Shown here piece by piece: positions 25,744 to 34,987 of a DNA stretch of 64,000 bases (position 1 is the first letter of the stretch; every line of letters starts with the position of its first letter). The notes beneath the pieces were generated by a model. The model was not told the DNA's origin. It was given only the letters and a program-made list of their open reading frames with translations, and ran no database searches. The position numbers and the translations under genes are program-made. The DNA comes from CAZHYV01 sp964537055 (GTDB lineage Bacteria; Myxococcota_A; Polyangia; Palsa-1104; JAEUJZ01): positions 124,001-188,000 of the forward strand of contig CAZHYV010000006.1 in the NCBI GenBank assembly GCA_964537055.1. Reading direction: 5' to 3'.

Positions 25744-28632
25744 CTATCCGGAAAACACTTCGTCGAGGATCCGTTTTTGCTCAATCGCATGAGCCTTGTG
25801 AGAGCCTGTGGCTGGGCTTGCGGCTGCAGTACGGCTTACCGAACGGAAAGGGAGTTTGCCTAAAAGCGGTTTGAGCAGAGGCTCAATAAAGGCTCTGGCC
25901 CCCATGTTTGCAGGTTCCTCCTGGACGAAATAGACTTGTTTCGCTTTGGTGTATCGCTCTACCACGTCTGTAAGTTGTGCGGTATCCAAGGGGTAAAGCT
26001 CTTCGATACGAACAAGCGCGATTTGCTCGTCTTTCCGGCGGGTACGCTCTTCCAGGAGGTCGTAATAAATCTTCCCGCTACAAAGAACTAGGCGTGCGAC
26101 TTTGCTCGTTTCGGCCTGAGCATCATCCAAAATCGTCTGAAACTTGCCCTGGGTCAAATCGATAAGAGGTGAACTTGCCAAAGGATGCCTAAGCAGACTC
26201 TTGGGGGTCATCACGATCAGAGGTTTTCTGAGCGACCTTCGAACTTGACGCCTGAGCAAATGAAAGAACTGGGCAGGTGTCGTAGGGTAGGCGACCTGCA
26301 TATTCTCTTCAGCGCAAAGCTGGAGGAATCGCTCCAGCCGGGCACTCGAGTGCTCAGGGCCTTGCCCTTCATACCCGTGTGGTAGCAGAAGCACAAGACC
26401 CGATAACCTGCCCCATTTCGCTTCAGCCGCGCTTAGGTATTGATCAATGATCATTTGAGCACCGTTGACGAAATCTCCAAATTGTGCCTCCCACAAGGTT
26501 AACCCCTCTGGGCATTCTAGGCTATAGCCATACTCAAAACCCATTACTGCAGACTCGGACAAAATACTGTCATACACCCGAAAATCAGCCAGACCCTGGT
26601 TTGGGTTCGACGGATCTGTGAGAGAAGACCCATCTGAAAACGAAGCCCTAGAAGATGAGCTAGGCATCATATCAGTCGACAGAGGACTTACATATTTTAA
26701 TGGGTAGTATTCTTCGCCAGTCTTGGTGTCAACAAGTAAGGCTTGACGATGACTAAAGGTGCCTCGTCTTGAATCTTGACCAGAGAGGCGGATGGGCGTC
26801 CCCTCCTGCAAAAGTGAACCAAAGGCGAGGGCCTCCCCCATTCCCCAATCGAGGGGTACTTCTCCACGGCCCATGGAAGCTCTTTGCTCGAGCAGTCGTT
26901 GGATCTTTGGATGCACCGAAAACCCACTCGGAGCAACGGTCATCTGGTTTGCAATGGCGGTCAATCGTTCTTGAGAGACGCCTGTTTCTGGGCTTTCTAC
27001 AGAAGCAGCGGATCCTCCTTGGTATCCTTTCCATGCAGTATTTAGAGGAGAGGGTTTGGGTCGTTTGGCCGCCTCTCGTGCCAGAGTTAGCTGAGATTCC
27101 AGTGCATCAACATGTTTTTTCTTCATTGCACCCAAGGACGCCTCCGAAAGGGTTCCTTCTCTCTTAAGCCGTTCCGCATACAGCGCTACTACCGAAGGGT
27201 GCTCTGCAATCTGTTTGTACATGAGCGGTTGGGTAAAGGTGGGCTCGTCTGACTCGTTGTGGCCATATTTACGATAGCCGATGAGGTCGATCACCACGTC
27301 TTTTTGGAACCGTTGCTGATATTCTGTGGCGATAGACACAACCTTTGCAATCGCTTCAGGATCATCCGCATTTACATGAAAAATGGGGACCGAGAGCATC
27401 TTAGCTATATCAGTGCTGTATTTGGTTGAGCGTGCATCCTGCGAAGAAGTGGTGAACCCAATCTGATTATTCACCACGACATGGATGGTTCCCCCGGTTC
27501 GGTAACCACGGACTTGCGAGAGGTTGAAGCATTCTGCCACCATCCCTTGCCCCGCAAAAGCTGCATCCCCGTGGAGAAGGATTCCTAGCACCTTCCTGTG
27601 CTCATGGTCTTGCATGCGGTGTTGCTTTGCTCGAACCCGGCCTAACACCACGGGGTCCACTGTCTCTAGATGGCTTGGGTTAAACGTAAGAGATAAATGC
27701 AGAGGATGACCCCCCCGGGTCACGTAATCTTGAGAAAACCCTAGATGGTATTTTACATCACCTTTTCCTAAGGCTTGGTTGGGCTCAAAATCTTCAAATT
27801 CCGAGAAAATAAAGCCTGCCGGCTTGCCAAAAAGTTGGGTGAGCACATTTAAGCGACCTCGATGGGCCATTCCTAAAGCAATCTCAGCGATGCCCGCCCT
27901 TCCTGCAGATTCAAAGGTCAAATCTAACAGGGGAATGAGCCCCTCTGCGCCCTCCAAAGAAAACCGCTTGGCCCCCAAGTATTTGGTATGGACAAAACGT
28001 TCAAAAGATTCAGCAGCGATCAAACGATCCAGAATCACTAACTTCGTCCCTTGGGATAAAGGCTCAGGTTGGTTTTGCTCAAAACGAGATTGAACAAAAT
28101 CCTGCTCTTTTGTGTTTCCAAGGTGGGTAAATTCAACCCCTACCGTTCCACAATATACCCGTCTTAAGGACTCGAGGACGTCAGTGATCGTGCGGCCCTG
28201 ATAATCTTCTAGGCCTGGCAAGGGAATCATAGGTAATCGCTGCTCTAGGTCTCGTTGGCTGAGCCCGTACGTAGCTGGATTCAGCTCTTGGATTAGCTCG
28301 GATTTCTGCTTTTGGAGAGGATTTAGATCTGCTTGCAGATGACCAAAGGTTCTGTAGGCACAAGCAAGCGCTTGGACTCTTGCTGCCCATAGCAAAATAG
28401 GAGCCTGTTCTTGCGCTTCTAAAGAGTTTTCAGAGGACACCGAATGAGAAGAACTTTGTTCCTCGATGGAAATGGGGTGTGCTACAGAAAGAGGTTGTTC
28501 CGAAAATAAATCCCGCCAGCTAGATCCCACCGAGCTTGGATCTTGTAAATAGGAAGCATAGGTCTCATCGAGTAAATGCAGATGAGAAGCCAGTGCTGAT
28601 AGGAGGGATGGATGAGAGGATTCAGGTCGCAT
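25744..28632 (-). CDS. sucA: 2-oxoglutarate dehydrogenase E1
   Basis: Thiamine-diphosphate-dependent decarboxylation of 2-oxoglutarate, first subunit of the TCA-cycle complex. About 962 residues, normal for the family. The N-terminal YASYLQDPSSVGSSWRDLF is the E2-binding region; GMAHRGRLNVL, HLGFSQDY, FNPSHLE, GDAAFAGQGMVAE and GYRKYGHNESDEP are canonical E1 active-site segments. I chose ATG 28632 because the family N-terminus begins there; the frame is open to 28698. A TATACT on the minus strand near 28680 may be part of the promoter. Confidence 0.97.
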   Translation of the reverse strand: MRPESSHPSLLSALASHLHLLDETYASYLQDPSSVGSSWRDLFSEQPLSVAHPISIEEQSSSHSVSSENSLEAQEQAPILLWAARVQALACAYRTFGHLQADLNPLQKQKSELIQELNPATYGLSQRDLEQRLPMIPLPGLEDYQGRTITDVLESLRRVYCGTVGVEFTHLGNTKEQDFVQSRFEQNQPEPLSQGTKLVILDRLIAAESFERFVHTKYLGAKRFSLEGAEGLIPLLDLTFESAGRAGIAEIALGMAHRGRLNVLTQLFGKPAGFIFSEFEDFEPNQALGKGDVKYHLGFSQDYVTRGGHPLHLSLTFNPSHLETVDPVVLGRVRAKQHRMQDHEHRKVLGILLHGDAAFAGQGMVAECFNLSQVRGYRTGGTIHVVVNNQIGFTTSSQDARSTKYSTDIAKMLSVPIFHVNADDPEAIAKVVSIATEYQQRFQKDVVIDLIGYRKYGHNESDEPTFTQPLMYKQIAEHPSVVALYAERLKREGTLSEASLGAMKKKHVDALESQLTLAREAAKRPKPSPLNTAWKGYQGGSAASVESPETGVSQERLTAIANQMTVAPSGFSVHPKIQRLLEQRASMGRGEVPLDWGMGEALAFGSLLQEGTPIRLSGQDSRRGTFSHRQALLVDTKTGEEYYPLKYVSPLSTDMMPSSSSRASFSDGSSLTDPSNPNQGLADFRVYDSILSESAVMGFEYGYSLECPEGLTLWEAQFGDFVNGAQMIIDQYLSAAEAKWGRLSGLVLLLPHGYEGQGPEHSSARLERFLQLCAEENMQVAYPTTPAQFFHLLRRQVRRSLRKPLIVMTPKSLLRHPLASSPLIDLTQGKFQTILDDAQAETSKVARLVLCSGKIYYDLLEERTRRKDEQIALVRIEELYPLDTAQLTDVVERYTKAKQVYFVQEEPANMGARAFIEPLLKPLLGKLPFRSVSRTAAASPATGSHKAHAIEQKRILDEVFSG

Positions 28633-28801
28633 TGATAAACGTTCTCGCAATGTTGTGTAAAAAATTTTGTCTCCAATGTAGTATACTGAAAGAAACAAAG
28701 ATCTTCTACCTAAATGATAACGTCCGAAGAAAATGTTCTGGGAGTGAGGGCTAAGGGTTTTTAAGAGAGGCTCGGAACCAACAATGCCTTAGTTTGTTTG
28801 C

Positions 28802-29209
28802 CTATGCAGCACCCATAAACGCAATGTAAGTCACTGCAGATACAATATAAAGGACTAGAAAAATAGAGGCAGGAATGACTCCAAAGAATGCCCTTCCCTT
28901 CCCATGAAAGGCCTGGGGGTGTTTTTTAATCTGAGAAAGAGCAATAAGACCGATGATGCTGCTTAACAGGCAATCCAAGATTCCAGCAATCGATAATCCT
29001 GTTCCTGTAAGAGTCATAGGCCGTTCTGAACCAAAGAGGCTTAAAATCTTTAGTTTCAAGGTAGAGGGTGGAACCTGGGATTTTAAGACAAGCAAACCCG
29101 TTCCGCAAGCAACCATCAGCGTTGCAGCAAGGGTAAGCACGAGCGAAAGGGTAGCAAAGGGATGCGGTTTTGTTGGGCTACGATGTGTCGGGGCACTTGG
29201 TGAATTCAT
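28802..29209 (-). CDS. DUF4190-like membrane protein
   Basis: A 135-residue protein with a Pro/Ser-rich N-terminus (including HRSPTKPHP) and three hydrophobic segments near 18-45, 70-95 and 108-132. The pattern of short proline-rich cytosolic head, paired helices and an IALSQIKKHP-like loop resembles DUF4190 proteins. CAGGAG lies seven bases before the ATG. Function unknown. Confidence 0.75.
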   Translation of the reverse strand: MNSPSAPTHRSPTKPHPFATLSLVLTLAATLMVACGTGLLVLKSQVPPSTLKLKILSLFGSERPMTLTGTGLSIAGILDCLLSSIIGLIALSQIKKHPQAFHGKGRAFFGVIPASIFLVLYIVSAVTYIAFMGAA

Positions 29210-29372
29210 AATAATCTCCTGGGGCTATTGTTTCATCTTACTCTACTTAATCTCAGTAGACAAGAGAGAGAAGCTATAGGCCATAGCTCAAACCAAGAGA
29301 CAGTGGGGTTAAAAGTGTGAATGAAGCAGCTGCTAGGAGTTCTTCATGAAATGATGGAGAGTGGCTCTTTCC

Positions 29373-29990
29373 TTAGATTGAATCCCACTCGTCCCGATCA
29401 CTCTTCTCGTCCCTCTGACTGTCAAATCTTTTTTTACCAGCTCCTCCCGTACAAGCGGCATTACGGTATCTGTAGTATTTATGGGTATCGTATTCATATT
29501 CGGTCCAATAGGTACAAACCGGATTGTTTAGGGTAATTGCATTGGGGCGAGGCTTTCTATCGGATGGAATATTGCTGTCATCCTGAGGTTTTTCAGGCAC
29601 CTGAGGTTCGTTTCCATAGACAAGCACTGATTTGGTCGCAGTGTAGGTATTTCCGTTACAGACAGCCTTTGCGGTGAGCAAGTATTCTCCAGGCGAGTCT
29701 ATTCTCATATCGCCCATCCATGTTGTTTGTCGAAAGAAGATGAATGACATTCTGTCTGGAGTGACCGCTTTCCAAGAAAACGAGCAGGTCTTTAGATCAA
29801 CACCTGGAATATGTGCTTCCCACAAAAAATCATTTTCAGCTGAGCTAACGATAGGTGTAAGCTGATCAATACTCATGATACCATCAGACCAGGCACTGCC
29901 AGCATGCACAAGGAAGAGGAAAAGTGCGACACCCCACGCTTGAAAGGTAAATTTTGTTGGTACATCTTGAAACAGCTTCACTTTTTTCAT
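29373..29990 (-). CDS. Hypothetical secreted protein with a PKD/Ig-like segment
   Basis: A 205-residue protein with an N-terminal signal (core WGVALFLFLVHAGSAWS). The middle has a beta-sandwich-like segment reading DSPGEYLLTAKAVCNGNTYTATKSVLVY, typical of PKD/Ig-like domains. The C-terminal part holds Tyr-rich YWTEYEYDTHKYYRYR and ends in a charged tail. AAAGGAG lies before the ATG. No family assigned. Confidence 0.75.
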   Translation of the reverse strand: MKKVKLFQDVPTKFTFQAWGVALFLFLVHAGSAWSDGIMSIDQLTPIVSSAENDFLWEAHIPGVDLKTCSFSWKAVTPDRMSFIFFRQTTWMGDMRIDSPGEYLLTAKAVCNGNTYTATKSVLVYGNEPQVPEKPQDDSNIPSDRKPRPNAITLNNPVCTYWTEYEYDTHKYYRYRNAACTGGAGKKRFDSQRDEKSDRDEWDSI

Positions 29991-30188
29991 GTCGTGACTC
30001 CTTTTGTTATCGGCATTTCTGATAAAATGTCTTTATGTTACAAGACCTTACATCAGCTTATCACGGTGCGTATCATGCACCTATCGCAAAGTCAAGGTTT
30101 CCACGCTAGCTTCCGCTCAACCGGGGAACCCTCAGAGATAAAGCATAGGAGGTAGAAACTCTGCACAAACAGAATTACACCCAAAATC

Positions 30189-30219
30189 TTGATATTTCAT
30201 TCTTTTTCAGGAATATTAC
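30189..30219 (+). promoter_or_regulatory. Putative promoter of the VOC gene
   Basis: TTGATA (30189-30194) followed after 17-19 bases by an AT-rich -10 region (AATATTAC, 30212-30219), 22 bases before the ATG. The -10 region lies inside the dyad at 30204-30229. Confidence 0.45.
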
Positions 30220-30229
30220 ATCCTGAAAA
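30204..30229. promoter_or_regulatory. Operator-like dyad over the VOC-gene promoter
   Basis: TTTTCAGGA (30204-30212) and TCCTGAAAA (30221-30229) are perfect inverted repeats around ATATTACA. The dyad covers the likely -10 and touches the ribosome site AAAAGGAG (30226-30233). A second, 10-bp inverted pair, TAGAAACTCT at 30153-30162 and its complement at 30232-30241, brackets the same region. Confidence 0.6.
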
Positions 30230-30240
30230 GGAGAGTTTCT

Positions 30241-30609
30241 ATGTTTGATCATGTGACAATGTATGTTTCCGACTTCGACAAAAATGTACGTTTTTACGAA
30301 GAAACCCTAGCTCCGCTTGGCTGTAATATTCAGTACAAAGATCCAAAAGAGCGTGTCGTCGGCTTTGGGACTCCAAACCAACCCTCTTTCTGGATGGTCG
30401 GTGGCACAAAAAGAACGCAAACGCACTTGGCTTTTCAGGCACAGAATCGAAAGCAGGTTGAGGCCTTTTATAATGCTGCCATTGCTGCTGGGGGGAAAGA
30501 TAATGGGAAGCCAGGGATACGTTCGCACTACCATGAAAACTACTATGCAGCGTTTGTAATTGATCCAGAGGGCAACAACATTGAAGCGGTTTGCCACCGG
30601 CCCGAATAA
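30241..30609 (+). CDS. VOC-family (glyoxalase-like) protein
   Basis: A 122-residue single-unit vicinal oxygen chelate protein. It starts MFDHVTMYVSD with metal ligand His4, has FYEETLAPLG, THLAFQAQNR with a second His, and YYAAFVIDPEGNNIEAV with the C-terminal Glu, the usual metal set. Family members include glyoxalase I, fosfomycin- and bleomycin-resistance proteins and dioxygenases; the substrate cannot be told. AAGGAG is eight bases before the ATG. The dyad over its promoter suggests inducible expression. Confidence 0.9.
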   Translation: MFDHVTMYVSDFDKNVRFYEETLAPLGCNIQYKDPKERVVGFGTPNQPSFWMVGGTKRTQTHLAFQAQNRKQVEAFYNAAIAAGGKDNGKPGIRSHYHENYYAAFVIDPEGNNIEAVCHRPE

Positions 30610-30680
30610 GGATTTATCAACGCTCATGTTGCTAGATTTGCTACCTAAGGCTGCTTAGCAAAGAATCCTGTCAAAAGATA

Positions 30681-33074
30681 TTAATTCCTCAAAGGTTTAT
30701 TGTTCTGGAGCATGTACGCGATTCGCTCTCGTGTTTTTTCTTCTCCACACAGTTTTAGAAACTCTTCTCGCTCAAGGTCAAGAATCTCTTGCTCGGTTAA
30801 AAAGCGGTTTACCGAGGTTTGTCCGCCTGTAAGGATCTTGGCTAATGCGGTTCCTACTTTCACATCGTGCTCTGTAATTTGATGGGCGGCGTGCATATTG
30901 TGCAGCCAAGAGCGTAACGTGGCAAACGCACTTAAGCCAGGGAGACGATACTGTCTTTTCCGTGGAGGCTTGTATCCAGCGCGGCTTAAGAAAAGAGCCG
31001 TCTGCTTTGCGTCGTAAAGGAGGTGAGATTTATTCATAGAGATGCCATCGTGCTCGTTAAGGTACCCTAGTCTTTTTGCCTCCTCTGCAGAGGCTGAGAC
31101 TTTGGCAAGTGCAAGGGTCTGAAAGACCTGACGAATTGCAGGGAAGGGATCAGCCTCCTCGGGGAGTGGGTCAAGGATGCGGCCAAGCATCTCTTTGCAT
31201 CCCCCTCCGGCGGGAATTAAACCTACCCCTGTTTCAACAAGACCCATGTAGAGCTCGCTGTGGGCTCTTGTTACAGCCCCATGGAGTGCAACCTCAGCTC
31301 CGCCCCCAAGGGTGAGTCCAAAAGGAGCGATAACGACAGGAATTGAACTATGACGTAAGAGCTGGTTAGCATTTTGAAAGTCACGGATCACCTTTTCCAA
31401 AACAGGCCAGTTTCCTTGGGTGGCCGCCATAAGGATCATGAGCAAATTTGCTCCGGCGGAAAAGGCATCCTTCCCTTCATTTCCAATGACCAGAGCTTCA
31501 AAATCGATCTGGCACCGATCGATCGACTTCTGGATCATTTCGATCACATCGGTATCGATCGCATTCATCTTCGTGTGAAATGACAGGCAGGCAACTCCGT
31601 CTCCTAAATCAATGAGAGAAGCGCCATCGTTTTTGAGCACAGGTGCTCGATGTGCAAGGACAGTGCTAAGGGAAATCTGTCGAGGCGAGTAAGTGACTAG
31701 CTGAGGCGCCTTATGAGAAGGGTCATAAAAGAACCGCTCGGGGGCTTGGCCTGTATAAAACGACCGCTGACCCGACTGTACCATTTGCTCGACCCAAGTA
31801 GCAGGTCTTATCTCAAGCGCGTTCATCTTGCTTAAAACTTCGGTAACGCCGACTTCATCCCATAGCTCAAAAGGGCCAAACTCCCAATTAAATCCCCACC
31901 GCAGGGCTCGGTCGATTTGGAGGAGATTTTCACAAATTGCAGGATCCTTTAGGTTACTATTCTGGTCTGTCCTTGGCCCGATCCGTTTTGAAGCATAGGC
32001 AAGGTTTAAGAGAAGCGCCCGTGTCGCAATCCTACTTACACGATCATCACTAGAAAAAATAGAACGAATTCTATCGGAAACGCTACGCTTTTTGTCAGAG
32101 AGGGTAGCAAGTTGAGGCCTTTGCTGCGGTCGGTAGGTAAGGGTCTTCAGGTCAAGGGAAAGAATGCCCTCGGCTGTCTTTTTATAAAATCCTCCTCCTG
32201 ACTTCTCACCAAGCATTCCTTGCTTTTGCATATTTATAAAAAGTGGGGGGACAGAAAATGCATCTCGAGCGGCATCGTAAGGTAGACCATGGTAGCAGGT
32301 ATTCGCCGCATAAATAAGCGTATCAAGGCCCACCATATCGATTGTTCGAAAAATGGCACTCTTGGGACGGCCTAGGGCCGGGCCAAAGATGGCGTCCACT
32401 TCTTCCACCGTATAATCTCCCTCGATGGCGAGACGGACAGTCTCAAGCAATGCATGAAGTCCGATCCGGTTGCCAACAAAATTTGGCGTGTCATAGCCAA
32501 ACACAATCCCTTTTCCAAGAACCTCTTCTCCAAACTGCGCCACTCTTTGGACAATTGCGGGCTGGGTCTTTGGCCCCGGAATGATCTCCAAAAGATACAT
32601 GTAGCGAACAGGATTAAAGAAGTGGGTAACCAGAAATCGCTCTTGAAATGAGGAGCTACGTCCTTCGAGGAGCTTTGCGATCGGTAGACCTGATGTATTT
32701 GAAGAAATGATTGTATGTGGAGCAAGAAAAGGCTCTAGTTTTGCATAGAGAGCCTGCTTGGTTGCCAGATCTTCGCGGACAGCTTCAATGACCCAGTCAC
32801 ATTTTGACACCCGAGAAAGATCGTCATCTATATTTCCCACCTCGATCAGCTCGAGATCCCGAGGATGAAATAAAGCTGGCGGCTTTGCCTTTTTCAGCTT
32901 TTCTAAAGCCGTCGTTGCGAGACGATTCCGATCTGCTTTTGTATTGCCTGCACCTTCAGGAACAATATCAAGCAAAATGACAGGGATTCCAGCCCCAGCT
33001 AGGTGGGCAGCAATCCCACTCCCCATAATCCCACCACCAAGAACCATCACACGACGAATGGGCAACGTTGACAT
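30681..33074 (-). CDS. fadN: 3-hydroxyacyl-CoA dehydrogenase/enoyl-CoA hydratase fusion
   Basis: Two consecutive steps of fatty-acid beta-oxidation in one 797-residue protein. The dehydrogenase comes first: VMVLGGGIMGSGIAAHLAG binds NAD, THFFNPVRYMYLLEIIPG is the active-site His region, and a tandem 3HCDH C-domain follows. The crotonase domain is C-terminal: FSAGANL, LTLGGGAEVALHG and VETGVGLIPAGGG with a catalytic Glu. This order and length match Bacillus FadN rather than E. coli FadB, which has the hydratase first. The thiolase partner is not adjacent. The start follows AAGGAGT. Confidence 0.92.
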   Translation of the reverse strand: MSTLPIRRVMVLGGGIMGSGIAAHLAGAGIPVILLDIVPEGAGNTKADRNRLATTALEKLKKAKPPALFHPRDLELIEVGNIDDDLSRVSKCDWVIEAVREDLATKQALYAKLEPFLAPHTIISSNTSGLPIAKLLEGRSSSFQERFLVTHFFNPVRYMYLLEIIPGPKTQPAIVQRVAQFGEEVLGKGIVFGYDTPNFVGNRIGLHALLETVRLAIEGDYTVEEVDAIFGPALGRPKSAIFRTIDMVGLDTLIYAANTCYHGLPYDAARDAFSVPPLFINMQKQGMLGEKSGGGFYKKTAEGILSLDLKTLTYRPQQRPQLATLSDKKRSVSDRIRSIFSSDDRVSRIATRALLLNLAYASKRIGPRTDQNSNLKDPAICENLLQIDRALRWGFNWEFGPFELWDEVGVTEVLSKMNALEIRPATWVEQMVQSGQRSFYTGQAPERFFYDPSHKAPQLVTYSPRQISLSTVLAHRAPVLKNDGASLIDLGDGVACLSFHTKMNAIDTDVIEMIQKSIDRCQIDFEALVIGNEGKDAFSAGANLLMILMAATQGNWPVLEKVIRDFQNANQLLRHSSIPVVIAPFGLTLGGGAEVALHGAVTRAHSELYMGLVETGVGLIPAGGGCKEMLGRILDPLPEEADPFPAIRQVFQTLALAKVSASAEEAKRLGYLNEHDGISMNKSHLLYDAKQTALFLSRAGYKPPRKRQYRLPGLSAFATLRSWLHNMHAAHQITEHDVKVGTALAKILTGGQTSVNRFLTEQEILDLEREEFLKLCGEEKTRERIAYMLQNNKPLRN

Positions 33075-33196
33075 GAAAGACTCCTTTTCCGAAAGATATC
33101 AGGACTATTTTAGAAGATACCACAACTGTAGAAAAGGGTTCAATTTTCCCGCAGATTTCTCTCAGTTGCCAATTGAGAAGACCCAATTTGGCTTTT

Positions 33197-33985
33197 CTAA
33201 AAGGAGGTAGCTCCGAAGTTAATTCCAAATCCTAGCTGAGGAATTCCGGGGGTGACGGGAGCCACATTTTGTTGATAAAGAAACCGTGCATCGATAAAAA
33301 GGGTTCCTTTTTCTCTCGACCGAACCTCAACCCCAAATCCAAACTGGGTGCCTAAGTGAGCTATGCCAACAGAATAGGTATTTCCAGCTGTATCTACGGC
33401 ATTGCTTATATTTACGGCCCATTGGCCAGCTGCTACGATGTAAGGTGCGGTAAAGAGTTTTGATCCTTGGATAGAAGGCATTTTCCGTAGATAAAATCGA
33501 GATCCTAACGAGGATTGAAGATTGACGAACCAATCTCCGAAGAAACCAATGGCTACCCCCAAAGTAAACTCTGGCCGAACCTGAGGGTGGGTACTTCCTA
33601 AGAAAACGAGATTGGCAACTGGAAATTGCCAAGAGGAATCGCCATCTACCAGGGACCAGTAGGAAGTGTAAGACAAAAACGCCCCTGTTGAAAATATAGG
33701 CAGAAATGCTGATTTATTGTAGATGTTAGGAAACGTTACCTCATTTGGTTTTTGCTGGATCGTGGCAACGGGAGCTGCTGAAGTTGCAGAGGAAGGCTCA
33801 GCAATAGCAAGTGGTGGAGAAGGCACGTCCTGAGTATTTTCTGCTTGAACAGGTTGAACGGGTACCTCTTGGGAAGGGGATATTGGTGGGGGTACATCCT
33901 GGGCAGATTCTGCCTTTGAGAAGCACGGAGTGGCGATGAGTAGAATCGTAAAGGATAAGATAAATTTCGTATAGGTTCTCTTCAT
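33197..33985 (-). CDS. Predicted outer-membrane beta-barrel protein
   Basis: A 262-residue protein with signal peptide (KRTYTKFILSFTILLIATPCFS), a Pro/Val/Gln/Ala-rich linker to about residue 75, then amphipathic beta-strand-like segments ending in GFGINFGATSF. The terminal Phe fits outer-membrane insertion. Lies 122 bases behind fadN's start on the same strand. A lipid-related role is possible from position only. Function unknown. Confidence 0.75.
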   Translation of the reverse strand: MKRTYTKFILSFTILLIATPCFSKAESAQDVPPPISPSQEVPVQPVQAENTQDVPSPPLAIAEPSSATSAAPVATIQQKPNEVTFPNIYNKSAFLPIFSTGAFLSYTSYWSLVDGDSSWQFPVANLVFLGSTHPQVRPEFTLGVAIGFFGDWFVNLQSSLGSRFYLRKMPSIQGSKLFTAPYIVAAGQWAVNISNAVDTAGNTYSVGIAHLGTQFGFGVEVRSREKGTLFIDARFLYQQNVAPVTPGIPQLGFGINFGATSF

Positions 33986-34200
33986 TTACCTGTCTATAGC
34001 ATAGATTGGATCCTAAGAAACCAATAAAAATAAAGGAAATGTAAAAAGTTAAAAATGGGATAATTTACAGAACAAATTTACATTTGATCTTTCAAAAAAA
34101 TGGCTTAAAGTACTAACGAATCACAGCTCATTTACAAGGCTCGGTCCTCAATAGAGATATCGCCTTGCTTAAGACACACCCTAGAAACAAGGAATCGTGC

Positions 34201-34866
34201 ATGACACAGGGAAAGATCGAGAAAGAAAGCACCCATAACTACTTTAGGAATAAGAGACTTATGTCTTTTTTAGGCGTCGTTCCTCTGGGTATTTATGTGA
34301 TCTTGCATTTGTGGACGAATTTATCAGCGCTTGGGGGCCCCGCTTCCTATCAGCAGGCGCTTCTTCAAAGTCGGAACCACCCTGGCTTTATTGCCCTTGA
34401 ACTTTTTCTCGGGCTTACTATTTTGATCCACGCTGTCATTGGAATAAAATTAATTTTTAAATGGAGGCCAAATCCTACAAAGGTTCGGTACTTTAGTAAT
34501 TTAAAATTTACTCTCCAGCGACTTTCAGGGATCGGGTTAGCTCTATTTTTGGTGGCTCACATTATCAAGGCTCGGATCTTACCCTCGTTTCATCCTCCTC
34601 ATACGGAGACTTGGATGGGAATGCACCATGCCCTTTGGGAGCCAGTGACGCTAACAGTTTATATTTTAGGGCTCTTAGGGGTAAGTTTCCACCTGGCTAA
34701 CGGTCTTTGGACGTTCTGCCTGACGTGGGGATTGACGGTCACCCCTGGCTCACAAAGACGTGCAGAGATCGTCTCCGCTCTATTTTTTGTGGGTCTCCTT
34801 ATTCTTTCAGCGTTGACTTTGTATGGTTTTATGCAGCCAATTCGACCTGAATGGCAAGTTCCTTAA
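34201..34866 (+). CDS. sdhC: Succinate dehydrogenase/fumarate reductase cytochrome b subunit (orphan)
   Basis: A 221-residue membrane anchor of the b558 type found in Myxococcota, Bacteroidota and Epsilonproteobacteria. Five helices carry family segments: FLGVVPLGIYVILHLWTN with a haem-ligand His, LTILIHAVIGIK, RLSGIGLALFLVAHI and LLGVSFHLANGLWTF. In vivo it needs SdhA and SdhB, yet the next gene is gdhA and the previous one an outer-membrane protein, so the catalytic subunits must be elsewhere or missing. ATG 34201 has AAGGA seven bases upstream. Confidence 0.88.
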   Translation: MTQGKIEKESTHNYFRNKRLMSFLGVVPLGIYVILHLWTNLSALGGPASYQQALLQSRNHPGFIALELFLGLTILIHAVIGIKLIFKWRPNPTKVRYFSNLKFTLQRLSGIGLALFLVAHIIKARILPSFHPPHTETWMGMHHALWEPVTLTVYILGLLGVSFHLANGLWTFCLTWGLTVTPGSQRRAEIVSALFFVGLLILSALTLYGFMQPIRPEWQVP

Positions 34867-34894
34867 GGTTCTTTTACAAAGCCTACTATTTTAT

Positions 34895-34923
34895 TTCAGA
34901 ACAATCAGAAATTATGCTACACT
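34895..34923 (+). promoter_or_regulatory. Putative extended -10 promoter of gdhA
   Basis: TTCAGA (34895-34900), 17 bases, then TGC-TACACT (34915-34923), an extended -10 element about 65 bases before the gdhA start. Confidence 0.4.
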
Positions 34924-34987
34924 TCACTACCAAAGATTTTAGAATCTCTTTTGAAGAAGTGGTTAACGTAAAAATTCAAGGAATATG

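Noticed and set aside
30637..30662. TTTGCTA/TAGCAAA hairpin between convergent genes as terminator
   Set aside because: No T-tract follows on either strand.
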